Below, piece by piece: positions 52,110 through 62,284 of a DNA stretch of 64,000 nucleotides. The DNA is taken from contig CATOTC010000001.1 in assembly GCA_951812975.1 (NCBI GenBank), positions 1,334,001 through 1,398,000 of the forward strand, given 5' to 3'. A model generated the notes under the pieces. The model worked only from the letters and a program-made list of their open reading frames with translations. It was not told the DNA's origin and did not search any database. Position numbers and translations under genes: made by a program. The stretch is from an uncultured Acidimicrobiales bacterium. GTDB taxonomy: Bacteria > Actinomycetota > Acidimicrobiia > Acidimicrobiales > Aldehydirespiratoraceae. Each line of letters opens with the position of its first letter. Position 1 is the stretch's first letter.

Positions 52110-53051
52110 GTGAACAGAGCCGGACACGTCGGAGCGGCCTCGGCGCGCAGTGGTGCGAGCGGGGCCGCGCTGATTGCGCTGTCAGCAGCGAGCTACAGCA
52201 CGGCGGGCCTGTTCACGCGGGTGATTTCAACCGACTTGTGGACCATGTTGTTCTTCCGTGGAATGTTCGCATCCCTGTTCTTGGCGCTGTATCTGGCATG
52301 CGTCTACCGCGGCCGCTCCCGCGACGTTCTCGGCCAGATCAGCTGGCCGACCTTCGCGGCGACGGCTGCCAGTACCGCGGCCATGATCTGCAACCTGGGC
52401 GCGTACCGGAACACGTCGGTCGCGAACGTGGTGGTGATCTACGCAATGGCACCCTTCGTGGCCGCGACGATCGCCTGGATCGTGCTGAAGGAGCCTTTCA
52501 AGCGTCATACCTTGATTGCCAGCATCGTGTCCCTCGTCGGCGTCACCATCATGGTGCTCGGATCTATCGCCGGCGGTGGTCTGTTCGGTGACCTTCTGGC
52601 TTTCGGGATGACGTTTCTTATGTCGTGCATGATTGTCGCCATCCGATTCGGCGGAAAGCTGGACATGATTCCTTCGGCTCTGTTCTCTTCTATCCTTTCG
52701 ATGGTTGTCACGGCTCCGCTCGCCAGCATCACGAGCGTGCCTGCCGATGATCTCGGATACCTCGCCGTCTTCGGAGTCACACAACTCGGGCTCGGGCTGC
52801 TGTTCCTGACTGAGGGGTCCCGGCGCATCTCGCCGCCGTCCGTCGCGCTCATCGGCTCGCTCGACATTCCGTTCGCGATGCTCTGGGTCTGGCTCTGGTT
52901 CTCAGAAGTGCCTGCGGTCCAGACATTCTGGGGCGGGTGCATCATTCTTCTTGCGGTTGCATGGCACATGAAGAAGGACTTCGAGTTCGACGCAGGCTCA
53001 AAGACGTCGATGCGCAAAAGGCGAACCGCGACCGAAAGTACGACACGCTAG
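52110..53051 (+). CDS. EamA/DMT-family transporter
   Basis: 313-aa membrane protein with about ten helices in two EamA repeats. NTSVANVVVIYAMAPFVAATIAWIVLKEPF and ISPPSVALIGSLDIPFAMLWVWLWFSEVP are the ends of the two repeats. GTG 52110 was preferred over GTG 52077; the Ala/Ser-rich N-terminus leads directly to TM1. Basic C-terminal tail. Probably an exporter co-regulated with the PNPOx gene. Confidence 0.85.
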   Translation: MNRAGHVGAASARSGASGAALIALSAASYSTAGLFTRVISTDLWTMLFFRGMFASLFLALYLACVYRGRSRDVLGQISWPTFAATAASTAAMICNLGAYRNTSVANVVVIYAMAPFVAATIAWIVLKEPFKRHTLIASIVSLVGVTIMVLGSIAGGGLFGDLLAFGMTFLMSCMIVAIRFGGKLDMIPSALFSSILSMVVTAPLASITSVPADDLGYLAVFGVTQLGLGLLFLTEGSRRISPPSVALIGSLDIPFAMLWVWLWFSEVPAVQTFWGGCIILLAVAWHMKKDFEFDAGSKTSMRKRRTATESTTR

Positions 53052-53204
53052 GGAGATCTGTTGTCCAACCTTTCTTGGCCGCGGCAGGTTCGCTCTGGCG
53101 TGCCCCGCCACCGTCTCACAGCGTTCACACCGTCCAAGAATGAACGATTCCCAACACCCTTGCACACCGCGGCGATTGCACCGTCGTAAACACCGACTCC
53201 GACT

Positions 53205-53396
53205 TCAGCCGATTCCCAGACCTTCGATGGCGTCACCCGCTCGCCCGCGCAGAGTCTTAGCGCTCTGTTCTCCGATACTGGTCAGCGTTATCACACCTGG
53301 CGGCAATCGACGGCGGAGCAACACAGCCACCGGTCGGCGGTGCTTGTCGGGAACTTTGCACCGCCAGACTTCGCCCCTCTACGGCAAGACGTTCAC
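53205..53396 (-). pseudogene. decayed MazF/PemK toxin
   Basis: GTG 53396 overlaps the antitoxin stop as GTGA, and the frame reads VNVLP, then TAG (53383-53381), then RGEVWRCKVPDKHRRPVAVL, the start of a MazF/PemK toxin. No start codon lies between the stop and RGEVW. The C-terminal part is short and degenerate, ending in TGA 53207-53205. Bases 53052-53204 hold no other gene. Confidence 0.7.
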
Positions 53397-53629
53397 GATC
53401 CCTCAGCTGATTCCAGGAACTCTGCCAAGTTTCCCCATCCGTCTTCCGTGTCGAGCGGGAACTCATCGAAGACCCTGTAAGAACGGTCAACTTCAGCAGC
53501 ACGATGCTCGGCACACAAAGCCGAGAGAGCAAGATCCAATAGAGCCGCGTCGTCGAGATCGGGAAGGGCTGAGCGGGCCTCGGCCAACAAGGAGTCGCTC
53601 ACTGTCGTGCTGATCCTGACCCTTGGCAC
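53393..53629 (-). CDS. MazE-like antitoxin
   Basis: 78-aa RHH-type antitoxin. VRISTTVSDSLLAEARSALPDLDDAALLDLALSAL resembles MazE-type antitoxins of Actinobacteria, with an acidic toxin-binding tail DTEDGWGNLAEFLES. Its partner toxin is a pseudogene, so it is now an orphan. Intact. Confidence 0.75.
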   Translation of the reverse strand: MPRVRISTTVSDSLLAEARSALPDLDDAALLDLALSALCAEHRAAEVDRSYRVFDEFPLDTEDGWGNLAEFLESAEGS

Positions 53630-53709
53630 AGCACAAATGTAGTCTGACTATGGCACACTGATCCTGGACCGACCGTCCGGCCGGGTGGATCGGCTACCGC
53701 GGAGAAAAC

Positions 53710-54864
53710 GTGATCATCATCGCAAACGGCAAGACGAAGGGGTTCCTCCAGCGCACCGACGACACGGAGGCCCTGTGGGTGCGGCTCGGCGAACTCCCCG
53801 ACGCCACCGGCTGGCAGATGAAGCCGCAGGGCGCGTGCCTCGGCGAGCTGTGCGTACCGCTCCCGGAGAGCAAGCGTGAGGACTGGATCGCGGACGCCGA
53901 CGACTGGGTGTGGCTCAACTACTCGGAGTTCGCCGACATGATCGGCCAGAAATACGTGCGCGACGGCAACGTGTGGAGCCTCGGCACCATACCCGCAGTC
54001 CGGCAGACCGGGCTGGAGTGCGGCGTCGCGCCCGACTTCGAGGTGACCGACCGAAACGGCGACCCGTTCAAGCTCTCGGAGTTGCGCGGCCACAAGGTGG
54101 TGCTGTTCACCTGGTCATCCTGGTGAGGCTGCCGTGTCAGCCTGCCGGTCTGGCAGGAACTCTACGAATCGATCGGGCCGGACCGGTTCAAACTGGTCAG
54201 CGTCGCCCAGGACTCAGGGGGCCCCGCCGCGGTGGACAAATGGCTCAACCGGGCCTCGCCGACCTACCGGTGCATCATCGACCCGACCCACGAGATCAGC
54301 TCGCTGTTCGGATGGGTCAACGTGCCGGCGGCTGCCTGGATCGACGAGGACGGCCAGATCGTTCGCAGCAACGAGGGCGTGCACCCCGCAGAGACGATCA
54401 TCAGGTTCGGCCTGGGCAAGATCCGAATGGGCGACAACTCGTTCGCCGATGCGACCCGCGACTGGATCGAGCGGGGCGCCGACAGCGAGCACGTCTGGTC
54501 GAGCAGTGAACTCGCCGAGCGGCTAAAACCCGTCGACGATGACAAGCTGCTCGCCGAGGCGACCTTCAAGCTGGCGCTGCACTTCGAGGCCACCGACGAC
54601 AGCGAACGGGCACTGAAGCACTTCACAGCAGCCCAGGAGCTGGCACCCGACAACTGGAACTACCAGCGCCAGGGCTGGAACCACAAGGGTACGGCCTATG
54701 CCGCATTCAAGGTGCTGAAGCGTACGAGCAACCTGCGAAAGAACACCGACAAGAGCTTCTACGACCCCACCGGGCTGCCCGGCGAGAACCATCGCCGGTT
54801 CACCGAACCCGAAATGCTGTGGACACCAGCCGTGAATCGGGTCAAGCAACTGCTCCGCCGCTAG
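53710..54864 (+). CDS. redoxin-fold selenoprotein, Sec139 at in-frame TGA (ResA-like UGC motif)
   Basis: Read through the TGA at 54124-54126, this is one 384-aa protein; read conventionally it would be two broken ORFs ending and beginning in the middle of a redoxin domain. Residues 1-100 are a unique N-terminal part with Cys43 and Cys48. Residues 105-260 form a TlpA/ResA-like thioredoxin fold: VAPDFEVTDRNGDPFKLSEL, VVLFTWSSW, then Sec139-Gly-Cys141-Arg, and VNVPAAAWIDEDGQIV. The U-G-C spacing is one residue shorter than the usual CxxC. The rest (about 285-384) is helical with a TPR-like ALKHFTAAQELAPDNWNYQR. No signal peptide. GTG 53710 has GGAG 5 nt upstream. A DAO oxidoreductase follows at 100 bp. 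Confidence 0.88.
54141..54157 (+). promoter_or_regulatory. bacterial SECIS hairpin
   Basis: CCTGCC-GGTCT-GGCAGG forms a perfect 6-bp stem with a 5-nt GGTCT loop. The loop starts 20 nt after the TGA, close to the 18 nt in E. coli fdhF, whose SECIS has the same GGUCU loop. The hairpin is also coding (SLPVWQEL). It should recruit SelB to insert Sec at codon 139. Confidence 0.9.
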
Positions 54865-54964
54865 AGGGGGCGGGTGTAGACCGGGTCCGCCGTTCCCAGG
54901 GTCGCGGCGGTCAAGCCCCAGGGTGAAGCGAAACTGAGAATCGCTGCATGGATATGATTCCCCG

Positions 54965-56302
54965 ATGAGCCTCAGTCCGCACTCAGGCCGCACCGACCGC
55001 AGCGACAGCTGCGACGCGGTCGTCATCGGCGCCGGCATCATCGGCGCAGCCACGACACTGGAACTCGCACGGCGCGGCTGGCGGGTACTCTGCGTCGACA
55101 AAGCCCCGGCCGCCGGAGCGGGATCGACCCTGAACTCCTGTGCGATCGTGCGGTTCAGCTACTCCACAAGACCAGGAGTCCTGCTGGCCTGGGAAGGCCT
55201 CCACTACTGGCTCAACTGGCGCGACTACATCGGTGTCGCAGACGAGCTGGGACTGATCGAGTACCGCCAGTGCGGGCAGGTGCTGCTGCTCAGCGACGAC
55301 ACCGACCACCCCCAACGGGTACGTGCACTGTGGCAGGAACTCGGCATTCCCTTCCAGGACTGGACTCCCGAGGACCTCGCCCGTCACCTGCCGATCTTCG
55401 ACCAGGGATGCCACGGCCCGCCCAAACTGCCGTCCGACGATGAGTTCTGGAAAGAGCCGGACCAGCAGCTCAGCGGCGCGATCCACTCGCCGGAGGCCGG
55501 ATATGTGAACGACCCGCAACTGTCGGTCCACAACCTGCAGCGGGCCGCAGAGGCTTCAGGCGCGCGCTTCAGGTTCAAGGCGCAGGTCGTAAGCATCCTG
55601 CGCTCGTCGCAACGGGTCACCGGTGTCACGCTCGACGACGGCACCACGATCACCGCGCCGGTGGTGGTGAACGTCGCAGGCCCCCACTCGTATGTGATCA
55701 ACAAGATGGCCGGGGTCTACGACTCGATGAAGATAAAGACCCGGGCGCTGCGCCACGAGGTGCATCACGTGCCCGCGCCGGAGGGGTTCGACTACGAGGC
55801 GCAGGGCTTCGCCGCCACCGACGACGACGCCGGGGTCTACTACCGGCCCGAGGTCGGCAACCACATTCTGATCGGCAGCGGCGACCCGACCTGCGATGAA
55901 CAGCAGTGGGTCGACCCCGACGACTACGACGACCGGATCAGCGACAGTCAGTGGGAGGCCCAGGTGCTCCGCGCCGGCCGACGGATCCCCGGCCTCGGAA
56001 TCCCGCACCAGAAGAAGGGCGTCGTCGACCTCTACGACGTCAGCGACGACTGGGTCCCGATCTATGACCGCACCGACCTCGACGGGTTCTACGTCGCCAT
56101 CGGTACCAGCGGCAACCAGTACAAGAACGGACCCGTCGCCGGGCACGTGATGGCCGAGCTGATCACCGCAGTCGAAGGAGGCCTCGACCACGACAACGAC
56201 CCGCTCGTCGTGCAGGGCCGATACACCTCCATGCCCATCGAAGTCGGATTCTTCAGCCGAAACCGCGAGGCAGCCGCAACTTCAATGACCGTCCACGGCT
56301 GA
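54965..56302 (+). CDS. DAO-family FAD-dependent oxidoreductase
   Basis: 445-aa flavoprotein. The FAD-binding dinucleotide motif AVVIGAGIIGAATTLELARRGWRVLCVDK starts at about residue 18. Further DAO features are NSCAIVRFSYS, VVNVAGPHSYVINKMAG and FYVAIGTSGNQYKNGPVAGH. It resembles sarcosine/glycine-type oxidases or dehydrogenases; substrate unknown. It may be co-transcribed with the selenoprotein. Confidence 0.88.
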   Translation: MSLSPHSGRTDRSDSCDAVVIGAGIIGAATTLELARRGWRVLCVDKAPAAGAGSTLNSCAIVRFSYSTRPGVLLAWEGLHYWLNWRDYIGVADELGLIEYRQCGQVLLLSDDTDHPQRVRALWQELGIPFQDWTPEDLARHLPIFDQGCHGPPKLPSDDEFWKEPDQQLSGAIHSPEAGYVNDPQLSVHNLQRAAEASGARFRFKAQVVSILRSSQRVTGVTLDDGTTITAPVVVNVAGPHSYVINKMAGVYDSMKIKTRALRHEVHHVPAPEGFDYEAQGFAATDDDAGVYYRPEVGNHILIGSGDPTCDEQQWVDPDDYDDRISDSQWEAQVLRAGRRIPGLGIPHQKKGVVDLYDVSDDWVPIYDRTDLDGFYVAIGTSGNQYKNGPVAGHVMAELITAVEGGLDHDNDPLVVQGRYTSMPIEVGFFSRNREAAATSMTVHG

Positions 56303-56317
56303 ACCCACCGGGTGGGT
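56303..56317. terminator. hairpin between convergent genes
   Basis: ACCCAC-CGG-GTGGGT, a perfect 6-bp stem immediately after the oxidoreductase stop, followed by a second GACCCG/CGGGT pairing. No T-run. It separates convergent genes. Confidence 0.35.
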
Positions 56318-56350
56318 AACTGGAGACCCGACGGGTGCGGGCCCGGGCGG

Positions 56351-57283
<933 letters not shown>

Positions 57284-57371
57284 GGACGTCCCTCTCGTCG
57301 CTTCAGCCCTGTTCGGGTTTACGATACCGATGGTTTGCTCTTATACAACCGAACGATGATTCGTATCCGCC

Positions 57372-57965
57372 TCAGCGAAGCACTCCCGCCGGTACGAGCC
57401 CGCCCGCCGAAACGAGTTGCCTCTCGGCTTCCATCACCCCTTCGCTGATCTGTTCGTCGACGCTGGAGTCGCGCAATGACCCGAGGAGAAGCCCGCCCGC
57501 CTCACGATCATTGCGAAGGTCGAGCAGCAGGAAACCGACCGCGCGCAGCAGCGGCGCGTCCGCATGCGGCTCGGCCAGCCGTTGCACGGACTCGCAAGAT
57601 TCGGACAGTCGGGCGACAAGCACGCTCTGCGCGATCGCCAGCCGCACGACCGATCCGCTCACCCTGCGAACGGCCTTGAGAGCGCCTTCGGACTCTGGAG
57701 ACGGAGCACCCAGCACCGTCAGATCGTCGAGAAGCACCGAATCGGGCATCAACGCCCTCAGATTCTCAGCCTGCTCACCCAGGTGACGTCCCGTGGACGA
57801 CAACCACACGGCAACATCGCCGTGTTCAGGCTCAACTTCACCGGCCCAGGCAACGAACAACTTGAACAGGCTCGTACAAGCCCAGTGAAGATCACGCAGC
57901 ACGGTCGCAGTCGCAGCGACAGTCAAGAACCCTTCTTCGTTCATGGCGCGGTGCTCATCGTTCAT
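57372..57965 (-). CDS. unknown helical protein (197 aa)
   Basis: No family recognised. It is mostly helical (TVLRDLHWACTSLFKLFVAWAG; RRVSGSVVRLAIAQSVLVARLSE), with no TM segment or signal peptide and a pattern like helical-bundle regulators. Two ATGs (57965 and 57944) are possible. The start lies 58 bp before the nadE stop, on the same strand and in a patch of short CTCATCGTTCAT repeats. Confidence 0.6.
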   Translation of the reverse strand: MNDEHRAMNEEGFLTVAATATVLRDLHWACTSLFKLFVAWAGEVEPEHGDVAVWLSSTGRHLGEQAENLRALMPDSVLLDDLTVLGAPSPESEGALKAVRRVSGSVVRLAIAQSVLVARLSESCESVQRLAEPHADAPLLRAVGFLLLDLRNDREAGGLLLGSLRDSSVDEQISEGVMEAERQLVSAGGLVPAGVLR

Positions 57966-58023
57966 AGCTCATCGTTCATCGCGGGGTGCTCACGGCAGGT
58001 TTGTCCTCACGGCACTGTGCCCC

Positions 58024-59796
58024 TCACGCCCTGTAGCGGTTGACGATCGGCATACGGCGGTCACGACCGAACGCCTTGTTGGAGACACGGGCCCCGATCG
58101 GCGTCTGGCGCCGCTTGAACTCGGCGATGTCGACAAGGCGGCAGACCTGCTGTACGAGCTCACGGTCTCCCAGACCCCGCTCAACGATCTCCGCCACCCC
58201 CAGATCAGCCTCCACGTAGCCCCGCAGGATCGGGTCGAGCACTTCATAGGGCGGCAGCGACTGGTCGTCACGCTGGTCCGGTTTGAGCTCGGCCGACGGG
58301 GCCTTGTCGAGTACGGAATCGGGAATCACCGGAGCACCCTGGCTGTTGCGCCAGCGGCACAGCTCATAGACAGTGAGTTTCCAGACGTCCTTGATCACCG
58401 CATAGGCACCCGCCGTGTCGCCGTAGAGGGTCGAGTATCCGACCGCTGCCTCCGACTTGTTGCCGGTCGTCAAGACCAACCAGCCGTGTTCATTGGCCAG
58501 CGCCATCAACAGCACGCCACGGATCCGCGACTGCATGTTCTGATCGGTCAGATCGCCGAGATTCCCCGGAGTGGCGGAGTCGCCCGACAGCATCTCTGTG
58601 AACGCCGCATGGACAGGCTCGATCTCGACCATGCGAGTGTCGATGCCGAGATTGGCGGCCAGGGCCTCCGCATCGGCGATGGAATGGTCACTCGAGTACC
58701 GCGAGGGCATCAGCACCCCGTGAACATGGCTTGCGCCGAGTGCATCAGCCGCAATGGTCGCGGTGATCGAGGAGTCGACCCCGCCTGAAAGGCCGACACA
58801 GACGTCGCTGAACCCGCTCTTGTGGACGTAGTCGCGGGTGGCGAGCTCCAACGCCCGCCACTGTTCGGCCAACTCAGTCAAGGGCTCCACGAGAGGCACC
58901 GTGAGCTGATCGCGCCGTCGAGGGCTTGCGGCCGAGACCACAACCACCGAAGCCTCCTCGGTGCTCTCACGAGGACTCGGCAACTCGATATCGATCACCT
59001 CGACGCGCTCCGCGAAACGCTCACAGCGAGCCGTAACCTCCGGCCCCTGTGGCGTCGGGCTCACAACGAACGAGCCGCCGTCGAAAACCAGTTCGTCCTG
59101 CCCGCCGACCAGGTTGGCGTACAGGACAGGAACCCCCGCCTCGGCCACACGCTCGCTGATGACCTGTTCGCGCACCTGCTGCTTGCCGGTGCGGAACGGC
59201 GAGCCGTTGACGTTGACCACAACCCGGGCCCCGGCGGAAGCGAGCCTCGAAACAGGGCCGTCGGGGATCCACGAGTCCTCGCACACGGTCACACCCACAG
59301 CCACACCGCCGATCTCGTAGAGAGTGAGCGGGTCATCGCCGTGTTGGAAGTAGCGCAGTTCGTCGAACACGTCGTAGTTGGGAAGGTGGCGCTTGTAATA
59401 GGTCCCGACGACGCGACCCCCGGCACAGATCGCCAGGGCGTTCCACACGCCGCTGTTGTAACCGAACCCGTCGTCGTCGACGACAGCAAGGTCGGCCACC
59501 TCGCGCTCCGCTGAGGGATCTCCGTCGGCGAACCCGACCACGGCCGCGCACCGCGAGGTCTGCGTCGCGAACTTCTCCACCGTGGCTTGACAGTCAGCCA
59601 CGAAACCGGGTCTCAACACGAGATCCTCGGGGGGATAGCCCGTGATTGCCATCTCCGGCATGACTGCAACGTCGGCATCGGCCTCCTCGGCTTCAGCGAG
59701 CGCTGCCAACGCGAGCGCCATGTTGCCTTCGAGGTCGCCCACAGTCGGGTTCATGTGGCACACGGCAACTCGCAGGACATTACTGCCAGACGTCAT
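58024..59796 (-). CDS. nadE: glutamine-dependent NAD+ synthetase
   Basis: 590-aa enzyme. The N-terminal nitrilase-type amidase has the Glu-Lys-Cys triad in MPEMAITGYPPEDL, YYKRHLPNY and VTVCEDSWIP. The C-terminal synthetase has PP-loop GLSGGVDSSITATIAADAL and LTTGNKSEAAVGYSTLYGD. It converts deamido-NAD+ to NAD+. ATG 59796 gives the family start; the frame to 59844 is not conserved. Confidence 0.95.
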   Translation of the reverse strand: MTSGSNVLRVAVCHMNPTVGDLEGNMALALAALAEAEEADADVAVMPEMAITGYPPEDLVLRPGFVADCQATVEKFATQTSRCAAVVGFADGDPSAEREVADLAVVDDDGFGYNSGVWNALAICAGGRVVGTYYKRHLPNYDVFDELRYFQHGDDPLTLYEIGGVAVGVTVCEDSWIPDGPVSRLASAGARVVVNVNGSPFRTGKQQVREQVISERVAEAGVPVLYANLVGGQDELVFDGGSFVVSPTPQGPEVTARCERFAERVEVIDIELPSPRESTEEASVVVVSAASPRRRDQLTVPLVEPLTELAEQWRALELATRDYVHKSGFSDVCVGLSGGVDSSITATIAADALGASHVHGVLMPSRYSSDHSIADAEALAANLGIDTRMVEIEPVHAAFTEMLSGDSATPGNLGDLTDQNMQSRIRGVLLMALANEHGWLVLTTGNKSEAAVGYSTLYGDTAGAYAVIKDVWKLTVYELCRWRNSQGAPVIPDSVLDKAPSAELKPDQRDDQSLPPYEVLDPILRGYVEADLGVAEIVERGLGDRELVQQVCRLVDIAEFKRRQTPIGARVSNKAFGRDRRMPIVNRYRA

Positions 59797-59844
59797 GCCT
59801 TCATCGTAGGACCTTACGTTCGCAGGGCCATACGCCGAGACCAC

Positions 59845-60003
59845 CGCAGTCGCCCGAATCCGCAGTCACCGTGGGCGCAGTCGCCCGAACCCGCAGTCGC
59901 CCGAACCCGCAGTCGCCCGAGCTCACACCACCGCAGGCGCCCGAGCCCGCAATCGCCCGAGTCCGCAATCATCCGAGCCCGCAGTCGCCGGAGCACGCAA
60001 TCA
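59845..60003. repeat. CGCAGTCGCCCGAAC tandem repeats
   Basis: About ten imperfect 15-16-bp units (consensus CGCAGTCGCCCGAAC) fill the gap between the divergent nadE and MDR genes. The first five are nearly identical and later units diverge (GCAATCGCCCGAG). It leaves about 50 bp for promoters on the right side. Confidence 0.8.
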
Positions 60004-60053
60004 TCACCTGCCGCTTGACTAGGTGATTCGGAAATACGCGATACTCACCACCC

Positions 60054-61091
60054 ATGGACGCACCACGCGTGAATCGACAGGTCGTCTTGCGGCGTCGACC
60101 GCAGGGAATGCTCACCAACACCGACGTCGAGATCGTCGAAGCGCCGATCCGCGAACTCGAAGACGGTGAGATCCTGATCAAGATGGTCTGGCTGCAGATG
60201 GACGCGGCGGTCCGGTCCTGGCTCGACGAGGGCGAGGGTTACCTGCCCGCAGTGAAGATCGGCGAACCGGTCCGAGGGGGCGGAATGGGGCGGGTGATCG
60301 CCAGCAGGCACCCGAACATCGCAGTCGGGATGTGGTGCGGCGGCGGGCTGCCGGGATGGCAGGAATACGCCATCGCTCAAGGCGACAGCCCGATCGTCAA
60401 CCCCTATCCACCGGACTGGGACGTGCTGTTCCAGCTCGCGGTGATCAGCTCACCAGCGGCCACCGCATACTTCGGTCTGAAGGAACTCGGCGAGCTGCAA
60501 CCCGGCGATTCTGTGCTTGTCTCCGCGGCGGCGGGGTCCACAGGTTCTGTGGCGGTCCAGACGGCGCTCAATCTCGGTGCCTCGGTGGTGGGCATAGCCG
60601 GGTCCGACGAGAAGTGCCGGTGGGTCGAGGAACTGGGCGCCGAAGCGTGCCTCAACCGTCGCAGCGACGACCTGGCGGCCCGTCTCAAAGAACTGCGCCC
60701 CAAAGGGTTCGACATCTACTTCGACAATGTCGGCGGTCCCATCCTCGACCTGGCCCTGCGACGCCTGGCCATCGGTGGCCGGGTGGTGATAATCGGCGCG
60801 ATCTCGATGTACAACCAGGGCGGACGGCCACCCGGACCGTCGAACTACCTCAACCTCATCAACCGGCAGGCCAAAATGGTCGGCTACCAGGGCATGGCCT
60901 ATGTCAGCCGCTACGACGAAGCCTGGAACCAGATGTGGGCATGGAAGGCGGAGGGCAGGATGCGCTACCGCACCGAGATGGCACAAGGTCTTGAGAACTG
61001 TGTCGACCAGCTCAACATGCTTTTCACCGGCGGAAACACCGGCAAGGCGATGGTCCAGCTGTGCGAAGACCCCGGCCCGGGACCCTACTAG
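60054..61091 (+). CDS. NADP-dependent MDR oxidoreductase (PTGR/CurA-like)
   Basis: 345-aa enzyme. NRQVVLRRRPQGMLTNTDVEI and MDAAVRSWLDEGEGYLPAV are typical of leukotriene B4 12-hydroxydehydrogenase/CurA enzymes. The Rossmann motif is AAAGSTGSVAVQTALNLGA, and FDIYFDNVGGPILDLAL is another signature. It reduces enones using NADPH. Convergent with glnII, which ends 9 bp away. Confidence 0.88.
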   Translation: MDAPRVNRQVVLRRRPQGMLTNTDVEIVEAPIRELEDGEILIKMVWLQMDAAVRSWLDEGEGYLPAVKIGEPVRGGGMGRVIASRHPNIAVGMWCGGGLPGWQEYAIAQGDSPIVNPYPPDWDVLFQLAVISSPAATAYFGLKELGELQPGDSVLVSAAAGSTGSVAVQTALNLGASVVGIAGSDEKCRWVEELGAEACLNRRSDDLAARLKELRPKGFDIYFDNVGGPILDLALRRLAIGGRVVIIGAISMYNQGGRPPGPSNYLNLINRQAKMVGYQGMAYVSRYDEAWNQMWAWKAEGRMRYRTEMAQGLENCVDQLNMLFTGGNTGKAMVQLCEDPGPGPY

Positions 61092-61100
61092 TTCGACGAA

Positions 61101-62114
61101 CTAAGCCAGAGCGGCACAGATTGTGTCGGTCATCAGCGCGGCGACCACGTAGGGGTCGGCGTTGGCGTTGGGGCGACGATCCTCGATGTAGCCCTTGCCG
61201 TTCTGCACCACCTGCCAGGGAATGCGGACCGATGCACCGCGGTCGGAGGGAGCGTACGAGAACGTGTCGAACCGCTCCGTCTCATGTGCTCCGGTCAGTC
61301 GATCCTCGATACCCACGCCGTATCCGGCGATGTGGCGCGCAGGTACCCCGTCGGCCCCCAGCGACTCGCAGGCCGCGATGATCGGGTCGAAAGACTCGCG
61401 CATGGCCCTCGTGGAGAAGTTCGTGTGCATGCCCGCACCGTTCCAGTCGCCCTTCATCGGTTTGGCCTCGAGGGAGACCTCAACTCCGAACTCTTCGGCC
61501 AGACGGTACAGGAGGTAACGGGCGACCCACATCTCGTCGCCGATCGCCATGGTGTCGATCGGGCCGATCTGGAACTCCCACTGACCGGGCATGACCTCGG
61601 CGTTGGTGCCCGAGATGTTCAGACCGGCTTCGATGCAGGCGGTGGTGTGGCGCTCGATCAGTTCACGACCGTGGATCTTCACCGCGCCCACACCGCAGTA
61701 GTACGGGCCCTGGGGAGCGGGAAAACCGTTCGGCGGGAATCCCGCAGGCCAGCCTGTCGTGCGGTCGAGCAGGGTGTACTCCTGCTCCATCCCGAAGATG
61801 GGTTCCTGATCGGCGTAACGCTCATACGCCTTGCGGGCTTGACGGCGGGTGTTGCTCGGGTGCGGTGCCAGAGTCCCGGTCAGCTGCGTTTCGCACATGA
61901 CGAGGATGTTGTCGCCGCCGCGGATCGGGTCCGGGCACTGGAACACAGGGTCAAGGACGACATCAGAATCGTTGCCGGCAGCTTGATTGGTGCTGGAACC
62001 GTCAAAACCCCAGATCTCCGGCTCTTCGCCATCGGCCAGAACCTTCGTCTTGGAACGAATCTCGTTGGTCGGCTCGGTCCCGTCGATCCACAGATATTCA
62101 GCTCGGTAAGCCAC
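61101..62114 (-). CDS. glnII: type II (eukaryote-like) glutamine synthetase
   Basis: 337-aa GSII. AEYLWIDGTEPTNEIRSKTKVL, WGFDGSSTNQA, PIFGMEQEYTLLD, PGQWEFQIGP, KGDWNGAGMHTNFST and GRGASVRIP-type (DRGASVRIPWQV) motifs are present. GTG 62114 is the start, with AGGAAA upstream. It makes glutamine from glutamate and ammonia, in parallel with the GSI gene on the opposite side. Confidence 0.95.
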   Translation of the reverse strand: MAYRAEYLWIDGTEPTNEIRSKTKVLADGEEPEIWGFDGSSTNQAAGNDSDVVLDPVFQCPDPIRGGDNILVMCETQLTGTLAPHPSNTRRQARKAYERYADQEPIFGMEQEYTLLDRTTGWPAGFPPNGFPAPQGPYYCGVGAVKIHGRELIERHTTACIEAGLNISGTNAEVMPGQWEFQIGPIDTMAIGDEMWVARYLLYRLAEEFGVEVSLEAKPMKGDWNGAGMHTNFSTRAMRESFDPIIAACESLGADGVPARHIAGYGVGIEDRLTGAHETERFDTFSYAPSDRGASVRIPWQVVQNGKGYIEDRRPNANADPYVVAALMTDTICAALA

Positions 62115-62284
62115 TAGATTTCCTCTCTCGAAGATTGTTGCTCTTGAAGAATGTTGCCGACTTCTGGATAGCCGCGGGGCCGCGACTGCTACGGCAATCG
62201 ACAACAGGCTACCCAGATGAACAGCCCGAACAGCCCCTAGCGTCCAGGCAACAGATTTCTCAACGATTGCCCAATTGTTAAATG

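Noticed and set aside
53140-53613. 157-aa plus-strand ORF opposite the MazEF region
   Set aside because: Composition is shadow-like and the minus strand has an intact antitoxin and a recognisable MazF start.
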